64,000 nucleotides of DNA from assembly GCF_003569005.1 (NCBI RefSeq), contig NZ_BCUR01000001.1, positions 811,893 to 875,892 on the forward strand, in the 5' to 3' direction. The notes beneath the pieces are model-generated. The model had not been told where the DNA came from, ran no database searches, and saw nothing but the letters and a program-made list of their open reading frames with translations. A program made the translations under genes and the position numbers. How positions within the stretch are numbered: position 1 is the stretch's first letter; each line of letters begins with the position of its first letter. This document shows, piece by piece, positions 27,155-34,943 of this stretch. The stretch comes from Vibrio superstes (GTDB lineage: Bacteria > Pseudomonadota > Gammaproteobacteria > Enterobacterales > Vibrionaceae).

Positions 27155-28099
27155 CTACTTCCTATGAGCGAACTGCACAAACAGCTCATCTAAGTGGTTC
27201 CCAGAAGTGGTTAACTGAGCGATAGGTAGGTTCAATTGCTGCAATGCTTTAGTCAGCGATTGCTTGTCTGATTTTTTCTGCTCATGATAAAGCGATAGGG
27301 CGCGGCGATGCTGTCGGCCCACTGAAACCTGCATTTCTCCACTTCCCAAAACCAGATCTTGTTCTACCGTGAAGGAGTGTTCCATTGGGTCATGAATTGA
27401 AATACCGAGTACATCATTTCTGCGACTGAGTCGCCTAATGCAGCTTTTCCACTGCTCTATATCACCAGAGAAGTCGCTGATCAGGATAATTGTCGCACCT
27501 TTAACGTCTTGTTGTTCAAGCTTGGAAAGAGACGAAAACACGTCTGTTTCATTTGGCATTGAAGAGGCAGGAGACAGTGCTAGGTTATTGTTGATCTGCG
27601 CTAGATCTTTCAAAATCGAGCTTACATTGCGAGAGCTTCTTTTTGGCGTAAACCAACGGCTATCATGGCTTAAAAGCAAAGCACCAACACGTTCACCGTG
27701 CTTTACGCCACTCCACATTAGAGCCGCAGCCACTTCAGCGGCCACTACCGACTTCATTGTCTCCAACGTCGCAAAAAACATCGATTGACGCTGATCGATA
27801 CAAATGAATACAGGCTTTTCTTTTTCTTCTGAGTAAAGCCTGACATGAGGCTCTCCCGTTCTCTGCGATACGTTCCAGTCGATAGCTCGAACATCATCAC
27901 CAAGTTGATATTCACGAAACTCCTCGAAGGTCATACCGCGGCCACGAAATGCTGAGACGTTTTTCCCACTCAATCGGCTAAGTGGTTTACGCATCGAGGG
28001 AATACACAAACGCCGACCCTGCTCTCGAAGCCCCATTAGGCGTTGATATGATGTCCCGATACGACTATCGAGTTTTTGAACAGACATCAAATTCGTCAT
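27155..28099 (-). CDS. DUF58 protein of MoxR operon
   Basis: The 314-aa protein starts at ATG 28099 after AGGTAG. It contains the DUF58 hallmark GMTFEEFREYQLGDDVRAID (about residues 54-73) followed by a VWA-like fold with a DQR motif in place of a full MIDAS. It has no membrane helix. It lies directly after the MoxR gene, as is nearly universal. It is thought to act as an adaptor or substrate of the MoxR ATPase. Confidence 0.9.
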   Translation of the reverse strand: MTNLMSVQKLDSRIGTSYQRLMGLREQGRRLCIPSMRKPLSRLSGKNVSAFRGRGMTFEEFREYQLGDDVRAIDWNVSQRTGEPHVRLYSEEKEKPVFICIDQRQSMFFATLETMKSVVAAEVAAALMWSGVKHGERVGALLLSHDSRWFTPKRSSRNVSSILKDLAQINNNLALSPASSMPNETDVFSSLSKLEQQDVKGATIILISDFSGDIEQWKSCIRRLSRRNDVLGISIHDPMEHSFTVEQDLVLGSGEMQVSVGRQHRRALSLYHEQKKSDKQSLTKALQQLNLPIAQLTTSGNHLDELFVQFAHRK

Positions 28100-28113
28100 G
28101 ATCTACCTAACCT

Positions 28114-29076
28114 CTAGGTCAAATGAATATCACACAAGAGGCGAGTTACTACATCATGTTGTGAAATCTCCTCTGAGATAGCGTCATAGCTCAACATGAT
28201 GCGATGACCAAGCACAGGCAATGCCACCAATCGAACATCATCGGGGGTGACATAATCCCGCCCCTCTAACCAAGCATTTGCCCGAGCACATTTATCTAAT
28301 GCTATGGATGCTCGAGGGCTAGCTCCTACTGCAATCCACGCAGAGCATGAACTGCCGTAGCGCGTTGCTGTAACAAGATCGGCAATGTATTGCTCTACCG
28401 CCTCAGAAACGTGTATTTGTCTCACCAATGTCTTGGCCTCCGATATCATCGAAGCATCTAAAGACAAAGGCGAACCCGAAGCCTGTTCATCCAACGCCGT
28501 ACCTATGGCTTCCTCTCGAACTAAACGAATGATCGCCTTTTCTGCCTCAATATCGGGATAATCAACATTGACCTTCATTAAGAAGCGATCCAATTGAGCC
28601 TCGGGTAGAGGGTAAGTCCCCTCTTGCTCTACAGGGTTCTGAGTGGCCAAGACCATAAACGGTTCTGGCAATAGCATGGATTCACCACCAGCAGAAACCG
28701 TACCCTCGGCCATAGCCTCAAGTAATGCCGCTTGCACCTTGGCTGGAGCTCGATTGATCTCATCCGCTAGCACCATGCAGTTGAAGATGGGGCCGGTTTG
28801 AAAAACCAAATCACCGCTATGTTTATCAAAGTTTTGTGAGCCCGTAATATCCGAAGGCAACATATCCGGCGTAAATTGGATTCGGCTAAAAGCAAGACCT
28901 AGGGCATTGGCAAGAGACTTCACTGCACGTGTCTTTGCTGTTCCAGGTAGGCCCTCTAACAGCACATGCCCATCAGTGAGCAATGCGATGATCATGGCCT
29001 TAACGACATGCTCTTGACCAATAACCACTTTGTTTAACTGCTCAATGAGCATCTGGATTTTCTGATGATTCTGCAT
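28114..29076 (-). CDS. MoxR family AAA+ ATPase
   Basis: The 320-aa protein has Walker A GLPGTAKT (about residues 42-49), Walker B VLADEINRAP (about 103-112), sensor 1 ATQNP and an arginine-rich lid (GASPRASIALDKCARANAW). It is the chaperone-like motor of the operon. MoxR ATPases assist cofactor insertion or maturation of partner proteins, the best known being methanol dehydrogenase activation. It is flanked by DUF58 downstream and a HEAT/TPR protein upstream. Position in one operon with a sulfatase maturase suggests a role in envelope enzyme maturation, which is inference. Confidence 0.92.
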   Translation of the reverse strand: MQNHQKIQMLIEQLNKVVIGQEHVVKAMIIALLTDGHVLLEGLPGTAKTRAVKSLANALGLAFSRIQFTPDMLPSDITGSQNFDKHSGDLVFQTGPIFNCMVLADEINRAPAKVQAALLEAMAEGTVSAGGESMLLPEPFMVLATQNPVEQEGTYPLPEAQLDRFLMKVNVDYPDIEAEKAIIRLVREEAIGTALDEQASGSPLSLDASMISEAKTLVRQIHVSEAVEQYIADLVTATRYGSSCSAWIAVGASPRASIALDKCARANAWLEGRDYVTPDDVRLVALPVLGHRIMLSYDAISEEISQHDVVTRLLCDIHLT

Positions 29077-29083
29077 AATTAAC

Positions 29084-30070
29084 TCAGTCTTTGGGGAGCT
29101 GTTGCTGGTTTTTTTCTCGAAGTAAAAGCGCCACCTCTTGTGAGGTAGCCTGTGTTAGGTCAGCTAAGCAGTCTTCTGCAAAAATGCCCTGAACGAGCAT
29201 GACCTCACATTTTGCGTAGAGATACTGGGGGCTAAGCGACTGAGCATAAAGGCTTTCGATGATGTGTAATGATGCTTGAGGATCGTCATCTTGCAGCGCA
29301 AGGGCATAGTCAAAGGCATATTGCTCAAGCGTAGTATCTATTTGATAAGCCTTTTGATAGGCATTGCGAGATGCGGCGCTTTCACCTTTTGCCAACAACA
29401 CACGACCCAACTCATGATAAAGAGCGGCTGATTTGGGGAAATGAGTGAGGCTCTCTTCCAGCAAATCCTGAGCCTGCTGCGGTTTATTATTCGCAACCAA
29501 CACCTTGCTGTATCCCAGCGCCACTCTAGCATCAGGATTGTGTTGATAAGTGGCTTGTAATCGTTGTTCAGCACCATCAAGGTTCCCCATCGCTTGATCT
29601 CCCCACGCGGCAATTAACTGCCCTTCCAGATCATTGGGAAGGTTAGATAGATAGCTTTTTGCATAAGGGCTCAGTTTGTCTCGATACACCTTGGTCATTT
29701 GTGACCAGTGAGGGAGCAGGGTCATCACAGCCGCTGTACTTACCTGCCTATTAGCATCATCAAGCAGAGGTGAAACCAAATCCCAGCGTGCCGGTCCGTT
29801 CCATTGAGCTGCTGCTTGAATAGCGGCAATTCGCATTTGTGGCTTCAAGGAGCGCGAAGCACGTCCAATGGCAATAAGAGCATTGGGACCAGAAAACTGC
29901 CCCAATATTCGAGTGGCTTCAGCCCGAGTTACCAAATCTAGGGACTCATCTTGAGACAATTGAGCAAGGTGCATTTCTTGTTCATCGAATGAAGACGCTA
30001 TCGCATCCCGAATCGGCAAAAGGAGAGTCACCCCCAAAAGGCATAGACGTAAAAAGGTACGGATACACAT
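29084..30070 (-). CDS. Periplasmic HEAT-repeat and TPR protein
   Basis: ATG 30070, four bases after the upstream stop, starts a signal peptide (MCIRTFLRLCLLGVTLLLPI, cleavage after AIA); the frame opens at a GTG at 30100. The N-terminal part has HEAT-like helices (ATRILGQFSGPNALIAIGRA, RIAAIQAAAQWNG, STAAVMTLLPHW). The C-terminal part has TPRs (ARVALGYSKVLVANNKPQQA, then ELGRVLLAKGESAASRNAYQ). It is a likely periplasmic scaffold. The family is commonly seen near multihaem or periplasmic redox proteins, but none is encoded here. Confidence 0.78.
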   Translation of the reverse strand: MCIRTFLRLCLLGVTLLLPIRDAIASSFDEQEMHLAQLSQDESLDLVTRAEATRILGQFSGPNALIAIGRASRSLKPQMRIAAIQAAAQWNGPARWDLVSPLLDDANRQVSTAAVMTLLPHWSQMTKVYRDKLSPYAKSYLSNLPNDLEGQLIAAWGDQAMGNLDGAEQRLQATYQHNPDARVALGYSKVLVANNKPQQAQDLLEESLTHFPKSAALYHELGRVLLAKGESAASRNAYQKAYQIDTTLEQYAFDYALALQDDDPQASLHIIESLYAQSLSPQYLYAKCEVMLVQGIFAEDCLADLTQATSQEVALLLREKNQQQLPKD

Positions 30071-30074
30071 CTTG

Positions 30075-30575
30075 TTATTGCGCCTGTTTCTGGTGGGCAC
30101 TATCCACTTTAACCATCAAGCTATGCAGGAAATAAACCTTATCGGTTTGTGGCATTTGGTTGTCTTCCAACCAAAGGTTTAGTGCGTTAACCAATGCTGA
30201 TGTGTGAGCTACCTCTTCATCGACATAATCTTGTTCGGCTAACAATGAGGTTAGTTCTTGCTCACCCGCCACCGGCATCTCTAAAGACTTCATATCGGTA
30301 TTTGCAACCATCAATAAAACCTTGTGATTGGCTTCAGCTACTTTGTAGCGGCTTTCTGCTTCTTCAAACGGCTTTTTGCAGTCGGCGTGCTCTGCTCTTT
30401 GTTGGCAGAAGTTAAATAGCACAGCGTACTCAGTATAAGTGGATGATTTCTGAGAAAAGGCAAGCTCAATGAAGTGGTCAACCTTAGCCTGAGGAATCAG
30501 CTCATCAACCTCCGAAGCCATTGAGTTGAATGCTAAAAAAAGACAGATGAACGTGATTTTGTATAAATATTTCAT
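30075..30575 (-). CDS. Periplasmic protein of unknown function
   Basis: The 166-aa protein has a signal peptide (MKYLYKITFICLFLAFNSMA). The mature chain is mostly helical and acidic, with a Cys pair (FCQQRAEHADCKKPF, near residues 57 and 66) that could form a disulfide. I recognise no domain. It lies nine bases after the anSME stop and just before the HEAT/TPR gene, so it is part of the operon. A partner role for the HEAT/TPR protein or the sulfatase is possible. Confidence 0.65.
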   Translation of the reverse strand: MKYLYKITFICLFLAFNSMASEVDELIPQAKVDHFIELAFSQKSSTYTEYAVLFNFCQQRAEHADCKKPFEEAESRYKVAEANHKVLLMVANTDMKSLEMPVAGEQELTSLLAEQDYVDEEVAHTSALVNALNLWLEDNQMPQTDKVYFLHSLMVKVDSAHQKQAQ

Positions 30576-30584
30576 TAGGTGCCC

Positions 30585-31877
30585 TTACTTAAATTTGATC
30601 TGCATAGCGTCTGAATTAACCCCTTTATGTACTGGGTAGCCCATAGTGGCGACAATCATTGAGATATAAGGGTCAATGTGAGAGAAAAACTGTTTCCAAC
30701 CTGCGCACAGATAATTAAGTCCAACCTCACCCTCTAGGGTCTTAGTAAAGCGATTCTTCGGGCACTCACCAAAACAGGCAAATTGATAGGTACATTGTCG
30801 ACATTGATTTGGTAATGACGATTCTTTTGCGCGACCGAACTCTTCTTGTCCCGCCGAGAATTGCATATCCTCAAGCGCCTCATCATTAATATTGCCCAGC
30901 TTGTACTCTGGATACACATAGTGGTCGCACGCAAATACGTCACCATTGTGCTCTATGGCTAATCCCTTGCCACACATAGGGGCTAGCGTGCACAAAGGGT
31001 TCACTCTTCCCATCCAAGTTTCGACACAGGCTTCAAAATAAGGCACATTAATTTTGCCAATATCATTTTCCAACCATTCATCGAACACTGTGCATAGGAA
31101 CCTTCCCCATTGTGAAGGGGAAACACACCAGGCCTCGACGATGGAATTAGCATGGCTAGGTTCAGTTTCGGGCATTCCCTGGAATATCACTTCGCTATCA
31201 GGCCAGCGCTGAGGCGCGGTATCGCGAAAGGATTTAGGTTCAACAATTGGAATAAACTGCATTTGCGGTGAGCGTACCTCATCACGAAGAAAACGATACA
31301 CCTCAAGCGGGTTTGCGCCACTGATGTTATTCACACAAGTTAAGGTCGCAAAATTCACCTTATGTTTGTGCAAGAACTCAACGCCCTTCATTGTTTGTCT
31401 AAAGGTGCCACGACCGGCACGGTTGGTTCGATAGGTATTGTGAATCATCTCAGGCCCGTCGATGCTAAGACCTACCATGAAATTATTTTTGCTTAGAAAC
31501 TTTCCCCATTCATCATTGAGCAAGGTACCGTTGGTCTGCAGATTGTTTTCTATTGTGACGCCGTTTGGTCGATACTTTTTTTGTAGACGAACAACATCAC
31601 GAAAGAAGTTAACACCGAGAAGCGTTGGTTCTCCGCCTTGCCAATGAAAAACAATTTCCGAATGATTTTGTTGCTCAATATAGGACTTGATGTAGGTTTC
31701 TAGCATCTCTTCGGACATTTGTGTCCCGCAACCAGTCTGATGTCCAAGCAACTCGTCCTTACTTAAGTAGTAGCAATACGTGCAGTCTATGTTGCAAGCC
31801 GAACCTATGGGTTTCGTCATGATATTCATGCGCTTACTAGGCTCATTAGGTTGATACGAAGACAATAATCTAGACAT
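30585..31877 (-). CDS. Anaerobic sulfatase-maturating enzyme (radical SAM, SPASM)
   Basis: The 430-aa protein has the radical-SAM cluster CNIDCTYC (Cys28, Cys32, Cys35) and the GGEPTLLG motif. The C-terminal SPASM cysteines are spread through CTLAPMCG, DVFACDHYVYPEYKLG, CRQCTYQFACFGECPK and YLCAGW. DHYVYPEYKLGN is characteristic of anSME. These enzymes oxidise the active-site Cys or Ser of type I sulfatases to formylglycine in the cytoplasm, without oxygen. The presumed client is the CTAGR sulfatase at 14308-15885. It is the first gene of a nine-gene minus-strand operon that ends with BatD. Confidence 0.92.
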   Translation of the reverse strand: MSRLLSSYQPNEPSKRMNIMTKPIGSACNIDCTYCYYLSKDELLGHQTGCGTQMSEEMLETYIKSYIEQQNHSEIVFHWQGGEPTLLGVNFFRDVVRLQKKYRPNGVTIENNLQTNGTLLNDEWGKFLSKNNFMVGLSIDGPEMIHNTYRTNRAGRGTFRQTMKGVEFLHKHKVNFATLTCVNNISGANPLEVYRFLRDEVRSPQMQFIPIVEPKSFRDTAPQRWPDSEVIFQGMPETEPSHANSIVEAWCVSPSQWGRFLCTVFDEWLENDIGKINVPYFEACVETWMGRVNPLCTLAPMCGKGLAIEHNGDVFACDHYVYPEYKLGNINDEALEDMQFSAGQEEFGRAKESSLPNQCRQCTYQFACFGECPKNRFTKTLEGEVGLNYLCAGWKQFFSHIDPYISMIVATMGYPVHKGVNSDAMQIKFK

Positions 31878-31970
31878 GGGGAGTACTCACTCTTTCGACC
31901 ACGTTCAATGTGAATTGGCTATCCATAAAACTAATTCAGCTCTTGAATAAGGCTTCAGAGCTCACAACGT

Positions 31971-32008
31971 CGAATTGAAGATTCCGGGTCCGAGGAATTT
32001 TCAATTCG
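31971..32008. repeat. 15-bp-stem hairpin in anSME leader
   Basis: CGAATTGAAGATTCC and GGAATTTTCAATTCG pair 14 of 15 positions with an 8-base loop. It lies 94-131 bases upstream of the maturase ATG. It could be an operator or an RNA structure in the 5' leader; no T-run follows on either strand. Confidence 0.7.
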
Positions 32009-32028
32009 CTAGAAGTATTCAATATGTG

Positions 32029-32058
32029 CATGCAAGAGTAATCAGTATTAATACTGCA
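32029..32058. promoter_or_regulatory. Triple hexamer motif S5 upstream of anSME operon
   Basis: CATGCA-N7-TCAGTA-N5-ACTGCA. The core also forms the 14-bp palindrome CAGTATTAATACTG (32043-32056). Spacing equals S1 and S3. It lies 152-181 bases upstream of the anSME start. Confidence 0.5.
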
Positions 32059-32123
32059 AGCGAAGGAATGAAGATGATGAGGAAGAGCTAAGCCAGAACG
32101 TCAGCAAATACGTACAAAGGTAT

Positions 32124-32288
32124 TTATACCAATCGTAGTAAATAACGGGTCATCCTAGCTTGTTAAAACATTCGATAACGGCGTTATATTTTTTGATTGT
32201 AGAATAACGACTTATCAAAAAGTTCTGCCTTGTTATCCAGCGTTGTTCTACGCTATTTCTGACCACTTACTTACTGTGATTGATATTA
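32124..32288. repeat. 165-bp dispersed repeat, copy 1
   Basis: Nearly the same sequence occurs at 55851-56016, about 90 percent identical by eye, from TTATACCAATCGTAGTAAATAA to ACTTACTTACTGTGATTG. It contains the near-palindrome ATAACGGCGTTAT and no ORF. It ends just before the small secreted-protein gene. Both copies have the same orientation. Confidence 0.85.
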
Positions 32289-32306
32289 GATTCGAAGAGG
32301 TTTGAT

Positions 32307-32504
32307 ATGAAGTGGGTATTGATTGCAGTCGCTTTATTGCTGACTAGTACAGCGCAAGCAGGATACGGGACAGGAGGGGTACCATCAGTGCCCTGTTACC
32401 TAGATGGTGAATATCAAGGCACACTGCCTATTAATGAGTGTAAAAGAATTGGTGGCACTATCCCTGGTGAAAAAGTTCCAGACAAAAAAAAGAGCAAGCC
32501 ATAG
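32307..32504 (+). CDS. Small secreted protein, 65 aa
   Basis: ATG 32307 follows AGAGG and starts a signal peptide (MKWVLIAVALLLTSTAQA). The mature protein is about 47 aa: GYGTGGVPSVPCYLDGEY, then a second Cys in NECKRIGG, and a very basic tail (PDKKKSKP). The two cysteines probably form a disulfide. An equally long paralogue with an internal TAG lies at 44912-45109, and shared codons show that this one is the intact copy. An IS256-type end begins two bases after its stop codon. The function is unknown. Confidence 0.7.
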   Translation: MKWVLIAVALLLTSTAQAGYGTGGVPSVPCYLDGEYQGTLPINECKRIGGTIPGEKVPDKKKSKP

Positions 32505-32506
32505 GC

Positions 32507-32690
32507 GAGACTGCCCTAAATTCTGTGTAATTGCCTAAACTAAGCCGTAAAGGCTAAGAATAGGCAATATGAATAAGAAAGAACTTGAAGCTTTCGTTAA
32601 GGAAGCAGCTAAAGGAATTAAAACTCCTGAGGACTTAACTGAGTTCAGGCAAATGCTACAGAAAATCACGGTTAAGGCTTTACTATTAAT
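32507..32690 (+). mobile_element. IS256-family remnant: left end and transposase N-terminus
   Basis: The sequence diverges from the 44912 paralogue exactly at GAGACTGCCC, followed by TAAATTCTGTGTAATTGCC, typical of IS256-family terminal repeats. A frame from ATG 32569 reads MNKKELEAFVKEAAKGIKTP, then EDLTEFRQMLQKITVKA, the usual IS256 transposase N-terminus. After that the match stops (about 32680). About 90 percent of the transposase and the right end are missing, so it is dead. Confidence 0.8.
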
Positions 32691-32749
32691 TTGCAGAGGG
32701 GGAAATTATATTTGTCTATGCTTGGGCCGGTTTATTAAATTTCAAAAAA

Positions 32750-32777
32750 CAAAAATGGCGACTCATAGGCCGCCATT
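32750..32777 (-). terminator. Terminator of hydrolase copy 1
   Basis: AATGGCG / CGCCATT stem (32754-32760 and 32771-32777) followed on the minus strand by TTTTTGTTTTTTG. Confidence 0.8.
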
Positions 32778-32786
32778 CTTAATCAG

Positions 32787-33704
32787 TTACTCAGTTTCGA
32801 TAGTATCTAGGAAGTTTTCTAGTACTTCGTTGAATTGCTCAGGACGCTCCCAGAACATTGCGTGTTTGCCAAAATAAGCCGTTGATGCGTTTGGTGTGTT
32901 TTTCTCAATCCACTGCTCTGCTACTGGTTTCCACTCTTCACGCACTACCCATGCCATTGGTTTCTCGGCATCAAATGTTTGTGCTTCGGCTGTGTAATCA
33001 AGATAGAAACCCGTTGCGTTCAATGTTGCGCCTGCTGATGCAGAAGATTGATGCGCCATGTCTTTCCAGAACTTCATTGCCGCTTTGTTTTCTGTGTCTT
33101 CTAGCATCCATGGAACAAATACGTCAATCAGTGCATTTTTGTCCTCTAAGATAGTCGTTGTTGACCAATTTGAACGGCCATCTGAATCATCACGTAGGTA
33201 CCAAGTAAAGTCTGCATAGCTTTTGCTCGCAATCTTTGGAGAAGCATCTATGAGCATCAGACCATTTAGGTTGTCATTCCCAAATTGATGAACGTAAGAC
33301 AGGGTTTCTGCTACACCGTAAGACCAACCAACCAAGGTCACGTCATCCAACTCTAGCTTTTCCATGAATGCGGCTAAATCACGGCCGTGTTGTTGGTAAG
33401 TGTTACCTTCAATGGTCTTAGTTGTTAGACCTTGGCTACGAGGTGAATAAGCGATAGCTGTGTACTCATCTGAACCCTCAAAGTGTTCTAATTGCTTTTC
33501 AAATGCGTTTGCTGACATCAGCCAACCTGGAGTGAATACGATAACCTTGTCACCGTGGCCTGCTGTCTCGTAGTGCATGGTTAGCTCTGGGCTGATTTTT
33601 ACGTATTCTGCTTGCGCTGCTGTTGCACTTAATGCGATAGCACCGAACAGAAGGCCTTTTCCGAAAGTAGTCATTGCTTTAGAAGAAAGTGTTGTCATGT
33701 TCAT
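32787..33704 (-). CDS. Secreted alpha/beta hydrolase, copy 1
   Basis: ATG 33704 lies seven bases after GAGG; the in-frame TTG at 33716 overlaps that site. The signal peptide (cleavage after TAAQA) is followed by an alpha/beta-hydrolase fold. The oxyanion region is FTPGWLMS, the nucleophile elbow GWSYG, the acid is probably in VFVPWM or later, and the histidine is in GKHAMFWERPE. It belongs to the non-haem haloperoxidase-like/esterase group; the substrate is unknown. The protein is identical to copy 2 (40143-41060) except M/L and A/V changes and the last dozen residues. A shared operator motif lies 113-134 bases upstream. Confidence 0.85.
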   Translation of the reverse strand: MNMTTLSSKAMTTFGKGLLFGAIALSATAAQAEYVKISPELTMHYETAGHGDKVIVFTPGWLMSANAFEKQLEHFEGSDEYTAIAYSPRSQGLTTKTIEGNTYQQHGRDLAAFMEKLELDDVTLVGWSYGVAETLSYVHQFGNDNLNGLMLIDASPKIASKSYADFTWYLRDDSDGRSNWSTTTILEDKNALIDVFVPWMLEDTENKAAMKFWKDMAHQSSASAGATLNATGFYLDYTAEAQTFDAEKPMAWVVREEWKPVAEQWIEKNTPNASTAYFGKHAMFWERPEQFNEVLENFLDTIETE

Positions 33705-33783
33705 AATAAACCTCAAAATGTATTTAATTAGATAGAAGAGAATTTGTTGTCTCTTGGGAACGGGGTGTATTAAAACTCATCTT
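32807..33783. repeat. 977-bp direct repeat, copy 1 (hydrolase gene and promoter)
   Basis: Aligns without gaps to 40163-41139 (offset 7356). The match is almost perfect from about 32900 to 33783, including the promoter-proximal 80 bases, and a few mismatches cluster at the left end. Confidence 0.95.
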
Positions 33784-33816
33784 TAATGGTTTGATTAGAT
33801 ACTGATATTCAAAATA

Positions 33817-33838
33817 ACTTTTCCATATTTGAGAATAT
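33817..33838. promoter_or_regulatory. Operator motif A (ACTTT..GAGAA type)
   Basis: A 22-bp element with 18 matches to motif B. It reads ACTTTTCCATATTTGAGAA in its first 19 bases and lies upstream of hydrolase copy 1. Confidence 0.55.
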
Positions 33839-33849
33839 ATATATTTGGC

Positions 33850-33883
33850 ATAAAAAAAGCCCACCAAATAATGGAGGGCTTTC
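33850..33883 (-). terminator. Terminator of glutathionyl-hydroquinone reductase gene
   Basis: AAAGCCC / GGGCTTT stem with an inner ACC/GGA extension, followed on the minus strand by a seven-base T run, 28 bases after the stop at 33911. Confidence 0.85.
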
Positions 33884-33910
33884 TTCACTTAAAAATAGAG
33901 TGCATTTATA

Positions 33911-34855
33911 CTAGATTAGCTCTCTACCATGTGGTCCTATTAACTCTAAATCTGGACCCGCAGGAATGATTTGACTTGGGTTGATCATAGTGTGGCTAAA
34001 GTAATAGTGACGCTTAATATGAAAAAAATCGGTCACATCTGCAATATCTTTTAATTGATATAATTCTTTCAAGTAGCCTTGCAGGTTGGGGTAATCGGAA
34101 ATTCTTTTTTTATTACATTTAAAATGACCTACGTACACCGCATCAAAGCGAACCAAGGTAACAAATAATCGCCAATCGGCTTCGGTTAATCGTTCTCCAA
34201 CTAGATATCGATGTGTACTTAAATGCGCCTCTATTGTATCAAGTGCATCAAACAAATTGTCAAAGGCCTCTTCATAGGCCTCTTGAGTAGTTGCAATCCC
34301 GCAGCGATAAACTCCATTATTGATGTTGGGGTAGATATAGTTATTCCATTCATCTATTTTTTCTTTTAAATCAGCGGGGTAGTAGTCATCATCATTTCCC
34401 GTAATATGATTAAATTCAGTGTTAAACATACGAATAATTTCAGAAGACTCATTGCTAACAATCGTTTGAGTCTGCTTGTCCCAAAGTACAGGGACAGTAA
34501 CTCTACCTGTATAATCAGGCTTAGCATGAGTATAGATTTGATGTAGATGTGTATACCCATATAACGGTTCAGGGGTACACATAGTCCAACCCTCTGATAG
34601 CATGTCTGGAGATACAACCGTCACACTAATGTGCTCGTCCAACCCTTTTAGTTTCATAAATACTAGTGTCCTATGCGCCCAAGGACATGCATAGCTAACA
34701 TAAAGATGATACCGACCACTCTCCGCGGTATATTTGGCTTGGCGTTTATTCTCAATCCAACCTCTAAATCCCGCATCTTCACGAACAAATTGACCCTGAT
34801 TTGAACGAGTGTCATACCCAATATCAAACCATTTACCCTGTATAAGTTTTCCCAT
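33911..34855 (-). CDS. yqjG: Glutathionyl-hydroquinone reductase (YqjG/Ecm4 family)
   Basis: The 314-aa protein starts at ATG 34855 after AGGGA. The thioredoxin-like N-domain carries the catalytic motif CPWAHRT (Cys about residue 54), and the preceding GFRGWI pattern is typical of this Xi-class GST. The C-terminal all-helical GST domain (about 150-300) includes TEADWRLFVTLVRFDAVYVGHFKCNKK, a family signature. It reduces glutathionyl-hydroquinones to hydroquinones. It is divergent from a nitroreductase gene, and the shared region contains operator motif B, which fits a quinone-stress regulon. Confidence 0.92.
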   Translation of the reverse strand: MGKLIQGKWFDIGYDTRSNQGQFVREDAGFRGWIENKRQAKYTAESGRYHLYVSYACPWAHRTLVFMKLKGLDEHISVTVVSPDMLSEGWTMCTPEPLYGYTHLHQIYTHAKPDYTGRVTVPVLWDKQTQTIVSNESSEIIRMFNTEFNHITGNDDDYYPADLKEKIDEWNNYIYPNINNGVYRCGIATTQEAYEEAFDNLFDALDTIEAHLSTHRYLVGERLTEADWRLFVTLVRFDAVYVGHFKCNKKRISDYPNLQGYLKELYQLKDIADVTDFFHIKRHYYFSHTMINPSQIIPAGPDLELIGPHGRELI

Positions 34856-34943
34856 GATTTTTCCCTATTAATGTCTTCCATTTTATTAGAAAGCATTTTC
34901 TTCTTTATTTTTAGCGGTATTAATAGGAATGATTTTTTCACTT

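Larger units (their letters stand above)
31878..32306. other. Promoter/leader region of anSME operon plus dispersed repeat
   Basis: About 430 bases with no gene. From left to right they hold the anSME leader, a strong hairpin (31971-32008), motif S5 (32029-32058) and a 165-bp dispersed repeat (32124-32288). Confidence 0.6.

Noticed and set aside
24035..31877. MoxR/VWA operon as an anti-phage system
   Set aside because: MoxR-VWA ternary systems exist in defence contexts. Here the DUF58/DUF4381/BatD membrane set and the leading anSME gene fit the Bat-type maturation operon, and no nuclease or nucleotide-signalling effector is present.
32700..32877. Second half of the frame starting with the IS256 transposase N-terminus
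   Set aside because: After about 32680 the residues no longer resemble a transposase, and the frame runs into the hydrolase terminator and antisense hydrolase sequence. Only the first part is a remnant.
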